A stretch of DNA of 6,936 bases from JAZNSB01 sp045590955 (GCA_045590955.1 JAZNSB010000017.1:1-6936); one strand, 5' to 3'. Positions 1-5,958 are shown, counted from the first letter of the stretch. Notes: generated from the sequence alone by a model not told the origin. Numbers and translations are program-made.

Positions 1-22
1 CATCAGACATCAAACATCTCCT
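1..22 (-). other. Possible ribosome binding site and start codon of a divergent gene leaving the left edge
   Basis: On the minus strand an AGGAG (18-22) is followed, after seven bases, by an ATG at 8-10 that continues as Met-Ser-Asp to the window edge. The spacing is ideal for translation initiation and the orientation is divergent from the gene at 143. Only three codons are visible, and the segment is a CAT-rich stretch (several CAT/ATC repeats in 1-33) in which an ATG on the minus strand is likely by chance. No convincing -35/-10 pair was found upstream of it. This is a suggestion only. Confidence 0.3.
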
Positions 23-78
23 AACATCATCATCTTACAAGCTATATAACGAAAAAACAAAGAAAAAAGTTTGGTTTA

Positions 79-87
79 TGCTATAAT
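79..87 (+). promoter_or_regulatory. Extended -10 promoter for the SGNH-HAD gene
   Basis: TGCTATAAT at 79-87 is a perfect extended -10 element (TGn followed by TATAAT). No good -35 hexamer lies 16-18 bases upstream, as is typical for extended -10 promoters. Transcription would start near 94, giving a leader of about 50 bases before the ATG at 143. The surrounding DNA is AT-rich, which raises the chance of a spurious match, but the full nine-base agreement and position make it credible. Confidence 0.6.
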
Positions 88-142
88 TTATAGCTTTTTT
101 AACAAACTGTGCTTTATCATTTTTATAAAGAGTGAGGTTTAG

Positions 143-1312
143 ATGAACTACAAATTTGGGGTATATGGTGATAGTATTGCATTTGGTTATGGCAACAATA
201 ATCAAAGCTGGTTTGATGAGCTTTATTTGGGGAATGAAGCTTTGAAACTCGCGCAAAATGGCGAGCAAATTGAAGGTGTTTTACGCAAAATCAAGCAAGA
301 CAACAATCATTATGACACTTTGTTTTTAGCGGTAGGCATTAACAATTTGCTGTCCGGAACTCCTAAACCCAACAAAATAGACATTTCCAGTCTTATCAAT
401 CAGTATGAAGAAGTCTTAAAAGTAGCCAAGACAAAAGCTTCTAACATTGTTGTTCAGTCGGTTTTGCCCGTTAGAGAAGAATTATTCCCTAACCAAGATT
501 GGCTTGATGAGGATAAATGGGGTTTTAATGCAGATGTTGAAACATTTAATCAAAAACTGGCAAAACTGTGTGAAACGCATCAAATCAAGTATTTAGATGC
601 TTATATGAGCTTTTGCTCACTAGATTTATCAAAGATTTATATGGATGCCGTCCACTTAAATAAACAAGGACAACAAGAACTTGCGATGGTTTATAGAAAA
701 CATAGTTCTAAAATAAAATATGTGATTTTTGATGTAGGTGGTGTTTGTTATCCATATACATTAGATAATCTCAACCAATATTTTCGCAATAAAGTAGCTG
801 ATAAAAATGCTTTTGATAGCAAAAAAGGCATAAAATCATTTGATTATAATCCCTTTATGCAAGGAACAATAAATTATACTCAATTTTGCAAAGACTTGTG
901 CAACTACTGTGGTGTTAATCATTCGCCAGATATGGAAGCAGAAATCAACACAGCAATGCACGAAGGTGTTGGAACTATCTTCGAAGAAACATTAACGATA
1001 ATGAATAAATTAAAAAAGCAAAATATAGAAATTTGTTTGTTATCCAATGCATTACCAAATTTAATAGATACTGCAAATTTTCTCACAAAAAGCGAAAATA
1101 TTTTTGTTTCTTATGAACTGGGATTATTAAAACCAAATCCAGAAATTTACAAAAAAGTTCTGCAAAAATTAAATGCAACCCCTGAAGAAGTTATATTTAT
1201 TGATGATAAATCTCGAAATGTAGAAGCCGCAAAATCATTAGGTATACATGGAATTGTTTTTGACCAAAAAACAATAATAGAAGACATCAATAAACTTGTA
1301 AGTATATCTTAA
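143..1312 (+). CDS. SGNH/GDSL-family hydrolase fused to HAD-superfamily phosphatase-like domain
   Basis: A 389-residue, two-domain protein. Residues 1-185 are an SGNH (GDSL) hydrolase: block I GDS with nucleophile Ser11, a block II Gly near 40, block III GINN with Asn67, and block V DAVH with Asp168 and His171, so the catalytic set is complete. Such enzymes are usually esterases or acetylesterases on carbohydrates or lipids. Residues 190-389 are a HAD hydrolase of the YihX-like type: motif I VIFDVGGV with nucleophile Asp197 and Gly in place of the usual second Asp, motif II LLSNA (Ser301), motif III Lys330 in GLLKPNPEIY, motif IV IFIDDKS (Asp354, Asp355). Known relatives dephosphorylate sugar phosphates or similar small molecules. 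There is no signal peptide, so the protein should be cytoplasmic. GAGG at 134-137, five bases before the ATG, supports the start. The join falls near nucleotide 705, and GC content drops across it. I am confident of both domains; substrate and any joint function are unknown. Confidence 0.9.
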   Translation: MNYKFGVYGDSIAFGYGNNNQSWFDELYLGNEALKLAQNGEQIEGVLRKIKQDNNHYDTLFLAVGINNLLSGTPKPNKIDISSLINQYEEVLKVAKTKASNIVVQSVLPVREELFPNQDWLDEDKWGFNADVETFNQKLAKLCETHQIKYLDAYMSFCSLDLSKIYMDAVHLNKQGQQELAMVYRKHSSKIKYVIFDVGGVCYPYTLDNLNQYFRNKVADKNAFDSKKGIKSFDYNPFMQGTINYTQFCKDLCNYCGVNHSPDMEAEINTAMHEGVGTIFEETLTIMNKLKKQNIEICLLSNALPNLIDTANFLTKSENIFVSYELGLLKPNPEIYKKVLQKLNATPEEVIFIDDKSRNVEAAKSLGIHGIVFDQKTIIEDINKLVSIS

Positions 1313-1358
1313 AAAAGTATTCAATCTTGGAGAGTTTTTTAGATTTTTCTTAAAAACT

Positions 1359-1488
1359 TTACCTTATATACTCTCTAACCAAACCTTGGATTTCTTTCAA
1401 CAAGCCCCATTGCACGAAGCAATTTGTTATATTTGTCGCTTTTATCGGTCATTTCAAAAAATGCGTACAAATAGAGTTCTTTAAAAGG
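1359..1488 (-). pseudogene. Frameshifted relic of a C-terminal module shared with the MBOAT gene
   Basis: Read on the minus strand from 1488, this encodes PFKELYLYAFFEMTDKSDK and continues YNKLLRAMGL; after one extra base near 1401 the reading resumes as LKEIQGLVREYIR and a TAA stop (1359-1361). With that base skipped, the 31 residues after the AFF motif align without gaps to the last 31 residues of the MBOAT protein, 14 identical (shared: MTD, D, Y, LL, A, IQ, LVR, Y). At DNA level 20 of 21 bases match between 1373-1393 and 2235-2255. The piece has no start codon with a ribosome binding site, is closed upstream by an in-frame TAA just beyond 1500, and lies directly after the stop of the HD gene. 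It is best read as a 3' scar of a lost gene. GC in 1381-1440 is about 38%, higher than the flanking genes. The rest of 1313-1519 shows nothing I can support beyond weak AT-only inverted repeats. Confidence 0.75.
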
Positions 1489-1519
1489 TGTTATTCTTCT
1501 ATAAATTGATTATATAAAA

Positions 1520-2164
1520 CTATCTTTCTTTATCTTGTTTTAGTTGCTCATTATAGCTGTTTTGTAGTAAACTATATATCTCGCAACCGGCTTTTATATC
1601 AAAGTATGATTTCAATTTATATCTTGGTTCTATTACTTCTTGAGGTAATTCTACTCCATGGCGTTCAGAATATTCTTTTGCTCTTTGTTCCAACGTTACA
1701 ATACCATCTTTATTTGCCAGACTATCAGCTAATTGTATTAATAAATCCTCATCTGTTGTTTCATGTTTTTTAATAAAATCTGCAACAAAATCATAATCCT
1801 CTTGTTTATTAAAAAACATTTTTGAACATTTTTCATATTCAGGTAACTTATTCCAAGGAAACATATGGAGCAATGCAGAACGAGCTGACTTTTCATCAAT
1901 ATCCTTCAGTTTTTCATACCCTAATATTCCATGAAATCTTTGTTTTCTATCTTCTTCTGTACGGCATATATCATGCAACATTGCAGAAACATATACTTCT
2001 CCAATATTCATACCATCTATTTTAGAAGCTATTTTTTTTGCAACGTTGGCAACCCCCATAATATGATTTTCATAAGTAAACCATGTTTCTGGCTTTCTTC
2101 CTAAAATTATTTCTCTTTCTTTTAGTTCTTCTATTAATTTTTTTGCATTTTCAATTGATAGCAT
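1520..2164 (-). CDS. HD-domain hydrolase (small predicted metal-dependent phosphohydrolase)
   Basis: A 214-residue soluble protein with the HD metal-binding pattern: His34 (YENHIMGVA), the His64-Asp65 doublet in SAMLHDICR, and Asp147 in LIQLADSLANKDG, with His78 and His100 as possible further ligands. The family covers phosphohydrolases acting on nucleotides and similar small phosphates; it most resembles short stand-alone HD proteins, not the multidomain RelA/SpoT or HD-GYP types, and the substrate cannot be read from sequence. Start: ATG at 2162-2164 with GGAG seven bases upstream. It lies 56 bases after the MBOAT stop on the same strand with no terminator between and no convincing promoter of its own, so cotranscription is plausible. 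Its composition is very AT-rich (about 26% GC in three sampled rows, 18% in 2101-2160), unlike the PHP gene, and it is bracketed by two copies of a C-terminal module. These facts suggest acquisition or rearrangement. Confidence 0.85.
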   Translation of the reverse strand: MLSIENAKKLIEELKEREIILGRKPETWFTYENHIMGVANVAKKIASKIDGMNIGEVYVSAMLHDICRTEEDRKQRFHGILGYEKLKDIDEKSARSALLHMFPWNKLPEYEKCSKMFFNKQEDYDFVADFIKKHETTDEDLLIQLADSLANKDGIVTLEQRAKEYSERHGVELPQEVIEPRYKLKSYFDIKAGCEIYSLLQNSYNEQLKQDKER

Positions 2165-2220
2165 ATATTTGCTCCTATATTTTTCACCAATTTTATATTA
2201 TCAAGACAAAAAGTAAATAT

Positions 2221-2340
2221 CTATTTCAAATATCCTCTAACCAAACTTTGGATTTTGCTTGTATATCTGGAAGCTTTGAGAAGGTTTTTATATCTATCTC
2301 TTTGGTCTGTCATTCCAAAGAAAGCACAAAGCAACATTTG
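2221..2340 (-). repeat. Intact copy of the C-terminal module duplicated at 1359-1482
   Basis: The last ~38 codons of the MBOAT gene (from QMLLCAFFGMTDQRDR to the TAG stop) match the relic downstream of the HD gene. The two copies have the same orientation, are about 860 bases apart, and each ends with its stop codon within a codon or so of the end of similarity. The protein is 14/31 identical over the aligned end and DNA similarity is strongest near the 3' end. Divergence shows the duplication is not recent, or that the copies came from different members of a family. Confidence 0.75.
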
Positions 2341-3345
2341 TCCTAAATCATCAGCTCGTTCCATAACATCTTGAAGCAATTCGTCAAAAGAGCCATTATA
2401 GGCTTCTTTTAAGATTTTGTAGCGTTTTACCTTTTTGCGATTACCTCCAAAAGGAATATAAAGATAATCTCTCAAAAATCTGGACAAAGTAATGTGCCAT
2501 CTTCTCCAAAAATCTTTAATGTTTAAAGCCTTATAGGGGCTATTGAAATTAATCGGCAATCTTATATTAAACATTAATGCACAACCTACAGCCATATCGC
2601 AGTAACCGCTAAAATCAAAATATATTTGAATTGTATAAGAGAGAGATGAGAACCAACCGCCCCAAAAATTCAAGGTTTTTAATTGGTCAAAACCTATTGT
2701 GGCAAACTGGGCATATGTATCAGCTATAATAATTTTTTTAAAAAGGCCAATTAAAAAAATTACAAGTCCCACAAATATATTTTTGTAATTTTTTGCCAAA
2801 TTAGAAACTTTAGTAAACTGAGGCATCATCTCATAATGAGCAACAATCGGCCCGGCTATCAGCTGAGGAAAAAATGTCACAAAAAGAGCATATGACACAA
2901 AATCATAATCCTTTGTCAATCCTTTATAGCAATCCACAAGATACGCAATTTGTTGAAAAGTAAAGAAAGATATTGCCAGTGGTAATGCAATATGCATCAA
3001 AGGAATTTGTGTGTGTAAAGCCCAATTAAGGTTAGAAATAATAAAATCGGTATATTTAAAATATCCCAAAGTTGCAATGTTTAGCGCCACACCGGTAATT
3101 AGCAAAAATTTTTTGTTTAATCTAACCGTCGGAGATGTTATTGTTGAGCCCAATGTAAAATTAACTGCCATTGAAATTAATATAAGAGGTAAATAATAAA
3201 CGTTCCAAAAGGCATAAAAGAATAAAGATGTTCCCACAAGCCAAAGTCTTGCACCAAGGACAGCACGTATATTTATTAAAAAATAATATACCAGTATTGA
3301 TATTGGTAAAAACAACAGAATAAATGGGAGTGAGTTAAAAAGCAT
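2221..3345 (-). CDS. AlgI-type MBOAT acyltransferase, C-terminally truncated with a foreign tail
   Basis: A 374-residue protein starting MLFNSLPFILLFLPI, the usual opening of AlgI/PatA-like membrane-bound O-acyltransferases, which pass acyl groups across the membrane to polysaccharides. Several hydrophobic segments lie between residues 5 and 255. Family landmarks follow: PLAISFFTFQQIAY, FPQLIAGPI, YFDFSGYCDMA, then KDFWRRWHITLSRFLRDY and IPFGGNR (about 278-303), with the first conserved His at 284. Family members normally continue another ~150 residues, including the WHG motif carrying the second, catalytic His. Here, after residue ~304, the sequence switches to a charged, helical tail (ILKEAYNGSFDELL onward) with no WHG and no further membrane spans. 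Activity is therefore doubtful; it may be a nonfunctional chimera. The ATG at 3343-3345 is chosen because AAGGA lies seven bases upstream and it matches family starts; a TTG 14 codons earlier would only add a non-conserved leader. A TATACT at 3368-3373 could be its -10, without a clear -35. Confidence 0.85.
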   Translation of the reverse strand: MLFNSLPFILLFLPISILVYYFLINIRAVLGARLWLVGTSLFFYAFWNVYYLPLILISMAVNFTLGSTITSPTVRLNKKFLLITGVALNIATLGYFKYTDFIISNLNWALHTQIPLMHIALPLAISFFTFQQIAYLVDCYKGLTKDYDFVSYALFVTFFPQLIAGPIVAHYEMMPQFTKVSNLAKNYKNIFVGLVIFLIGLFKKIIIADTYAQFATIGFDQLKTLNFWGGWFSSLSYTIQIYFDFSGYCDMAVGCALMFNIRLPINFNSPYKALNIKDFWRRWHITLSRFLRDYLYIPFGGNRKKVKRYKILKEAYNGSFDELLQDVMERADDLGQMLLCAFFGMTDQRDRYKNLLKASRYTSKIQSLVRGYLK

Positions 3346-3413
3346 ATTATAGTCCTTATAATACTCAAGTATACTAATTTTTCGCAACTATAAAATCAAG
3401 CAAAAACTATTTA

Positions 3414-3441
3414 TTTACTTATTTATCAAACATGTTATAAA
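3414..3441 (+). promoter_or_regulatory. Promoter for the gene at 3465
   Basis: TTTACT at 3414-3419 and TATAAA at 3436-3441 are separated by 16 bases, and TG at 3433-3434 makes the -10 extended. Transcription would begin near 3448, just before AGGAG at 3450-3454, so the leader would be very short and may truncate or use only the nearer GAGG at 3460-3463. The intergenic region (3346-3464) is divergent with the MBOAT gene. Confidence 0.5.
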
Positions 3442-3464
3442 GCATAATTAGGAGATTGTGAGGA

Positions 3465-4193
3465 ATGAAACAAACAGATATACAAGACATTGTTCCAAAA
3501 GAAAGCTACATACACAGGGTTGTTGCCACAAAAGTTAAAAGAGTAATTATTGTTCTTCCCAAAGGGGTTAAGGGCAAAAGAATAAAATATGTAGATTGGA
3601 ACGGAAAATATAAATGCGGAGTTGGTTTTGTTTTTATTAATGCTACCGACCAAAGAGAACAGTTTATATCTTCAAAAAACGGAGTTTTTATCGGTCATGA
3701 AGGGATGTGCCCTCAAGGGATAAATAATCGCATGATTTTGCGTTCTGAAGCCATAAAAAAATATCTTGATGCCAATCCAAACGCCTTAAATGAAGAACAT
3801 ATTGAAAAAACCATCAAGTTTATGCAGTCAAAAGTTTTCAGGCATGCTAAAACCGATGTTACGCAATGGGATGAAAAACAACCCCCGGATTTATGGAGTT
3901 CTGATATCAAATGGTTAAAAAAAATGTTTGCACCACAAGATATATATGATGATAAGGGCAATTTGCATACGGTTATTTCTGCATCAAAAAAGATCAATGT
4001 GGAATATGATGCTGTTTATCTTGGTCCGAATATAAAAATAACAGGCATTGGCAAAACCGGAAAAAATGGATCTTGGCTTATCAGAAAAATTGGTGGTGCA
4101 ATGTCTCTTTGCACAGAAGAGGTATTTAAACAAACATATAAATTTACAACAATTAAATTTCTGTTTTCTAAATTTTGGCATAAAAAGAGATAA
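3465..4193 (+). CDS. Unrecognised protein, possibly soluble, 242 residues
   Basis: I do not recognise this protein. It has no signal peptide and no membrane segment until a weakly hydrophobic, basic end (FTTIKFLFSKFWHKKR). The N-terminal third is beta-rich and basic (VVATKVKRVIIVLPKGVKG, then YVDWNGKYKCGVGFVF), the middle is charged and helical (residues ~90-120), and the C-terminal part (VYLGPNIKITGIG, then NGSWLIRKIGGAMSLC and EVFKQTY) recalls the pattern, seen in some small phage and bacterial proteins, of a Gly-Asp/Ser-Trp-Leu-Ile strand, a conserved Gly-Gly turn and a following EvF...Y helix. That likeness is weak and is inference. Three Cys (in YKCGV, GMCPQG, SLCTE) show no metal-site spacing. 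Start: ATG at 3465; AGGAG ten bases upstream and GAGG immediately upstream are both off ideal spacing. It has its own promoter and converges on the PHP gene with an 11-base gap. Confidence 0.8.
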   Translation: MKQTDIQDIVPKESYIHRVVATKVKRVIIVLPKGVKGKRIKYVDWNGKYKCGVGFVFINATDQREQFISSKNGVFIGHEGMCPQGINNRMILRSEAIKKYLDANPNALNEEHIEKTIKFMQSKVFRHAKTDVTQWDEKQPPDLWSSDIKWLKKMFAPQDIYDDKGNLHTVISASKKINVEYDAVYLGPNIKITGIGKTGKNGSWLIRKIGGAMSLCTEEVFKQTYKFTTIKFLFSKFWHKKR

Positions 4194-4217
4194 AAAACAT
4201 ATATTTATAAATCTCTT
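4185..4217. terminator. Weak inverted repeat at the convergent junction
   Basis: AAGAGAT at 4185-4191 and ATCTCTT at 4211-4217 can pair as a 7-bp stem around a 19-base AT-rich loop that contains both gene ends. There is no GC-rich stem and no clear run of T after either arm, so it is at best a poor bidirectional terminator for the genes at 3465 and 4205. Confidence 0.25.
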
Positions 4218-5077
4218 CCAGCTTTATTCATAATCAAAAAACTCGGGATTTTTTCTTGCAAATTTTCCGGACGTTTAAAAGTTTTGATACCACATTGCAA
4301 AGCTTGTTCTTTGGTTTCTTCAAAATGCCAGCCAAGTTGATTAATGTTGTGAGCATCGTCGCTGATAATTACGGGGATATTTTCTTTGGCAAGCATTTGC
4401 ATAATTCTTGGTGACGGATATGGTTCTTGTCCAAATTTAAAATAACTGGTGTTTAACTCAACAATTACGCCGGCCTTTTTAATTGTATCAATTGTTTTTT
4501 GTTCCATCCAACAAGCATTTTGTTCCAAGCCCACTTTTTTCATTAAGTCCAAATGCGCAAGAATATCAAACAATCCGGATTGTGCAGCAGCTCTTTCATT
4601 TTGCCAATATCTGTATAAAAGCATTTGTTGCTCTATTTTTGTAGAGTTTTTTATGTCGTGCGAATTATACAAAGTTCCGTCGTGTTCCACAAAATGTGCA
4701 GAACCAATAAGATAGTCTGGTTTCAGGTGTTTTCTTGCTGTGGCAAAACCTTCTGCCCATTGCGGATATGCAAAAAAATCAACTTCCATTCCTTTGAAAA
4801 TGGGAATGGGACTTTTTTTTCTTAGTTCATCTATTCTTTTATAATGTTCTTCAAATTTGGCAACTGCCTCTTCAAAAGATGCACTGTAAATATGATGATA
4901 ATCACGTTTTTGCGCAGCTTCATACATTTTGGTGTTTTTTATGCGCGGATGAACAATAAAATGATTAGAAAAACCAATGCAATCCCAACCAAGCTCAACA
5001 GCTCTTTCAAGCATTTGCTCTTCGGTGTTTTGTCCGTCAAAGCCGATTGTATGCGTATGTAATGAAAATTGTTGCAT
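4205..5077 (-). CDS. PHP-domain phosphatase, histidinol-phosphatase (HisJ/HisK) family
   Basis: A 290-residue cytoplasmic metalloenzyme of the polymerase-and-histidinol-phosphatase (PHP) family. All expected metal-binding motifs are present in order: HTH at the start (His7, His9 in FSLHTHT), His39 (GFSNHF), Glu98 (KGMEVDFF), His128 (IGSAHFVEH), His175 and Asp177 (LAHLDLMK), and Asp240 with His243 (ISDDAHN). Length and motif order match the stand-alone HisJ/HisK type, which removes phosphate from histidinol phosphate in histidine synthesis; other phosphoester substrates are known in the family. No his genes are nearby, so the specific role is inferred. Start: the ATG at 5075-5077 has GAGGAG seven bases upstream; a TTG five codons earlier would start inside that Shine-Dalgarno region and is rejected. 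It has its own promoter (5102-5130) and lies beyond the terminator of the upstream gene, so it is a single-gene unit. Composition is about 38-40% GC in sampled rows. Confidence 0.9.
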   Translation of the reverse strand: MQQFSLHTHTIGFDGQNTEEQMLERAVELGWDCIGFSNHFIVHPRIKNTKMYEAAQKRDYHHIYSASFEEAVAKFEEHYKRIDELRKKSPIPIFKGMEVDFFAYPQWAEGFATARKHLKPDYLIGSAHFVEHDGTLYNSHDIKNSTKIEQQMLLYRYWQNERAAAQSGLFDILAHLDLMKKVGLEQNACWMEQKTIDTIKKAGVIVELNTSYFKFGQEPYPSPRIMQMLAKENIPVIISDDAHNINQLGWHFEETKEQALQCGIKTFKRPENLQEKIPSFLIMNKAGRDL

Positions 5078-5101
5078 TTTTGCTCTCCTCAAACTTTAGG
5101 G

Positions 5102-5130
5102 ATAATACCACGTAAGCGCTATAGAATCAA
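5102..5130 (-). promoter_or_regulatory. Sigma70-like promoter for the PHP gene
   Basis: On the minus strand TTGATT (5125-5130) and TATTAT (5102-5107) are separated by exactly 17 bases. Transcription would start near 5095, about 18 bases before the ATG, leaving just enough leader for the GAGGAG site. The -35 box lies immediately after the U-tract of the upstream terminator, consistent with independent expression. Confidence 0.65.
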
Positions 5131-5131
5131 T

Positions 5132-5167
5132 AAAAAAAAACAGCCCCTTAAGAATGTGGGGCTGTTT
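5132..5167 (-). terminator. Strong intrinsic terminator of the gene at 5177
   Basis: A perfect 10-bp inverted repeat, AAACAGCCCC (5138-5147) and GGGGCTGTTT (5158-5167), encloses a 10-base loop. Read on the minus strand the GC-rich stem runs into a tract of nine T (5132-5140), the classic Rho-independent form. It starts about 10 bases after the stop codon of the 5177-5827 gene and isolates the PHP gene from read-through. Confidence 0.93.
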
Positions 5168-5176
5168 GTTAGATTG

Positions 5177-5827
5177 CTACCTGAGCACACAAGTCATACA
5201 ATTTGTTTGTAAATATGACTTTGATTCTTCAGATAACTCTACCTCTTCCCAAATACTGGCATCAAGATAAATGCTGTAACTCAATCTATGAAACATCAGC
5301 ACTTTGAGGTTTTTTTGGTTGGTTGTAACACCAAGTTGACCAATTAACATAGACCTGCAGACCACAGAGGCAATTTTTTCATCTTTTGAACAAATTTGGT
5401 CTGTAATGTCTTGGTAAGAGCTTTGGTCTGTCTGAGCACGAAGCACTCTGTAAAACGCATCTCTTGTCCTGTTGTAATGGGCAATAATCCTTGGGGTAAA
5501 GCCGTCAATCACAAAGAGCAAATCTCCATATATAAACGGAGAATGTTTGTTTTCTTCGTTGTCCCACAAAGAAATCACTTCTTTCAAAGAGCCATCGGCA
5601 GCTTTAAAGAACACGCGTTGTTCTTTGGTGTTAATAACCCAAAAATCACTTTCTTGCCTTGAGTCCGGAAAGTTATAAACTTTTGTTTCTTTTAACTCCG
5701 CGGGAGAGGTTTTTTCATAAGCTTTTACGCCATCTTTTTCACAAGAATAGCGATAAAGCCTACCGTCTTGTCCCAAAAACATCTTGTCTTTAGAAAAAAC
5801 GGATTTTACTTCCACAATTTTAGCCAT
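5177..5827 (-). CDS. Unrecognised soluble protein, 216 residues, C-terminal CxxC
   Basis: I do not recognise this protein. It has no signal peptide or membrane segment and looks beta-rich over residues 1-115, with recurring short patterns of a strand, a DG or DGxL turn and another strand (GQDGRLYRYS, KAADGSLKEVIS, YGDLLFVIDGF), as in proteins with repeated beta hairpins; this is only an impression. The rest is mixed helix and strand, and it ends in NCMTCVLR, placing a CxxC pair (Cys210, Cys213) at the last residues. The start is the ATG at 5825-5827: AAGGA lies just upstream (short spacing of two to three bases), and the promoter at 5867-5894 overlaps the longer TTG-initiated frame beginning at 5887, which therefore cannot be translated fully from that transcript. 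It is a single-gene unit between its own promoter and terminator, divergent from the MazG-like gene. Function cannot be assigned from context. Confidence 0.82.
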   Translation of the reverse strand: MAKIVEVKSVFSKDKMFLGQDGRLYRYSCEKDGVKAYEKTSPAELKETKVYNFPDSRQESDFWVINTKEQRVFFKAADGSLKEVISLWDNEENKHSPFIYGDLLFVIDGFTPRIIAHYNRTRDAFYRVLRAQTDQSSYQDITDQICSKDEKIASVVCRSMLIGQLGVTTNQKNLKVLMFHRLSYSIYLDASIWEEVELSEESKSYLQTNCMTCVLR

Positions 5828-5866
5828 AATCCTTAACGTTGATGATATAATGTATATTTTTTCTGA

Positions 5867-5894
5867 ATTATATTTGGATTTTGTCAAAAGTAAA
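5867..5894 (-). promoter_or_regulatory. Sigma70-like promoter for the gene at 5177
   Basis: Minus-strand TTTACT (5889-5894) and a consensus TATAAT (5867-5872) are 16 bases apart. Transcription would start near 5860, giving a leader of about 33 bases to the ATG at 5827. This placement is the main reason for rejecting the upstream TTG start at 5887. A TTGACA at 5882-5887 sits within the spacer, too close to TATAAT to act as its -35. Confidence 0.65.
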
Positions 5895-5903
5895 GCATTT
5901 TGC

Positions 5904-5930
5904 TTGATTAATAGATATGAAAATTATAAA
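5904..5930 (+). promoter_or_regulatory. Candidate promoter for the MazG-like gene
   Basis: TTGATT (5904-5909) and TATAAA (5925-5930) are 15 bases apart, shorter than ideal. If used, transcription starts near 5937, before the ATG at 5959 and after the ATG at 5917, in agreement with the shorter start. It lies back to back with the promoter of the divergent gene. Confidence 0.35.
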
Positions 5931-5958
5931 ATATCCAAAAACGTGGAGACAAGACAAA

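Noticed and set aside
1..60. CAT/ATC-rich stretch as a CRISPR or tandem repeat
   Set aside because: The units are three to five bases, irregular and confined to about 33 bases, with no repeat-spacer periodicity.
1330..1360. Terminator hairpin downstream of the SGNH-HAD gene
   Set aside because: The possible stem (AGTTTTTTA with TAAAAACT) is AT-only with a bulge and is not followed by a clean T-run.
1359..2340. An insertion sequence or integron-type cassette carrying the HD gene
   Set aside because: The flanking repeats are diverged coding sequences, not short exact terminal repeats. There is no transposase, integrase, inverted terminal repeat or attC-like hairpin.
1822..2346. Small plus-strand open frames opposite the HD and MBOAT genes (and similar ones elsewhere)
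   Set aside because: They overlap conserved genes on the other strand, lack ribosome binding sites and have compositions typical of antisense AT-rich DNA.
143..3345. SGNH protein and MBOAT as an AlgI/AlgJ-type O-acetylation pair
   Set aside because: The SGNH protein has no signal peptide or membrane anchor, is fused to a HAD domain, lies on the opposite strand, and the MBOAT lacks its catalytic His. The usual partnership needs an exported SGNH protein and a complete MBOAT.
5111..5120. AGCGCT palindrome between the -35 and -10 of the PHP promoter as an operator
   Set aside because: A six-base palindrome alone is too short to support a repressor site, and no second copy lies nearby.
5828..5887. 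Longer TTG start (20 extra residues) for the gene ending at 5177
   Set aside because: The extension overlaps the -10 region and transcription start of the best promoter, and the ATG at 5825-5827 has an AAGGA just upstream.
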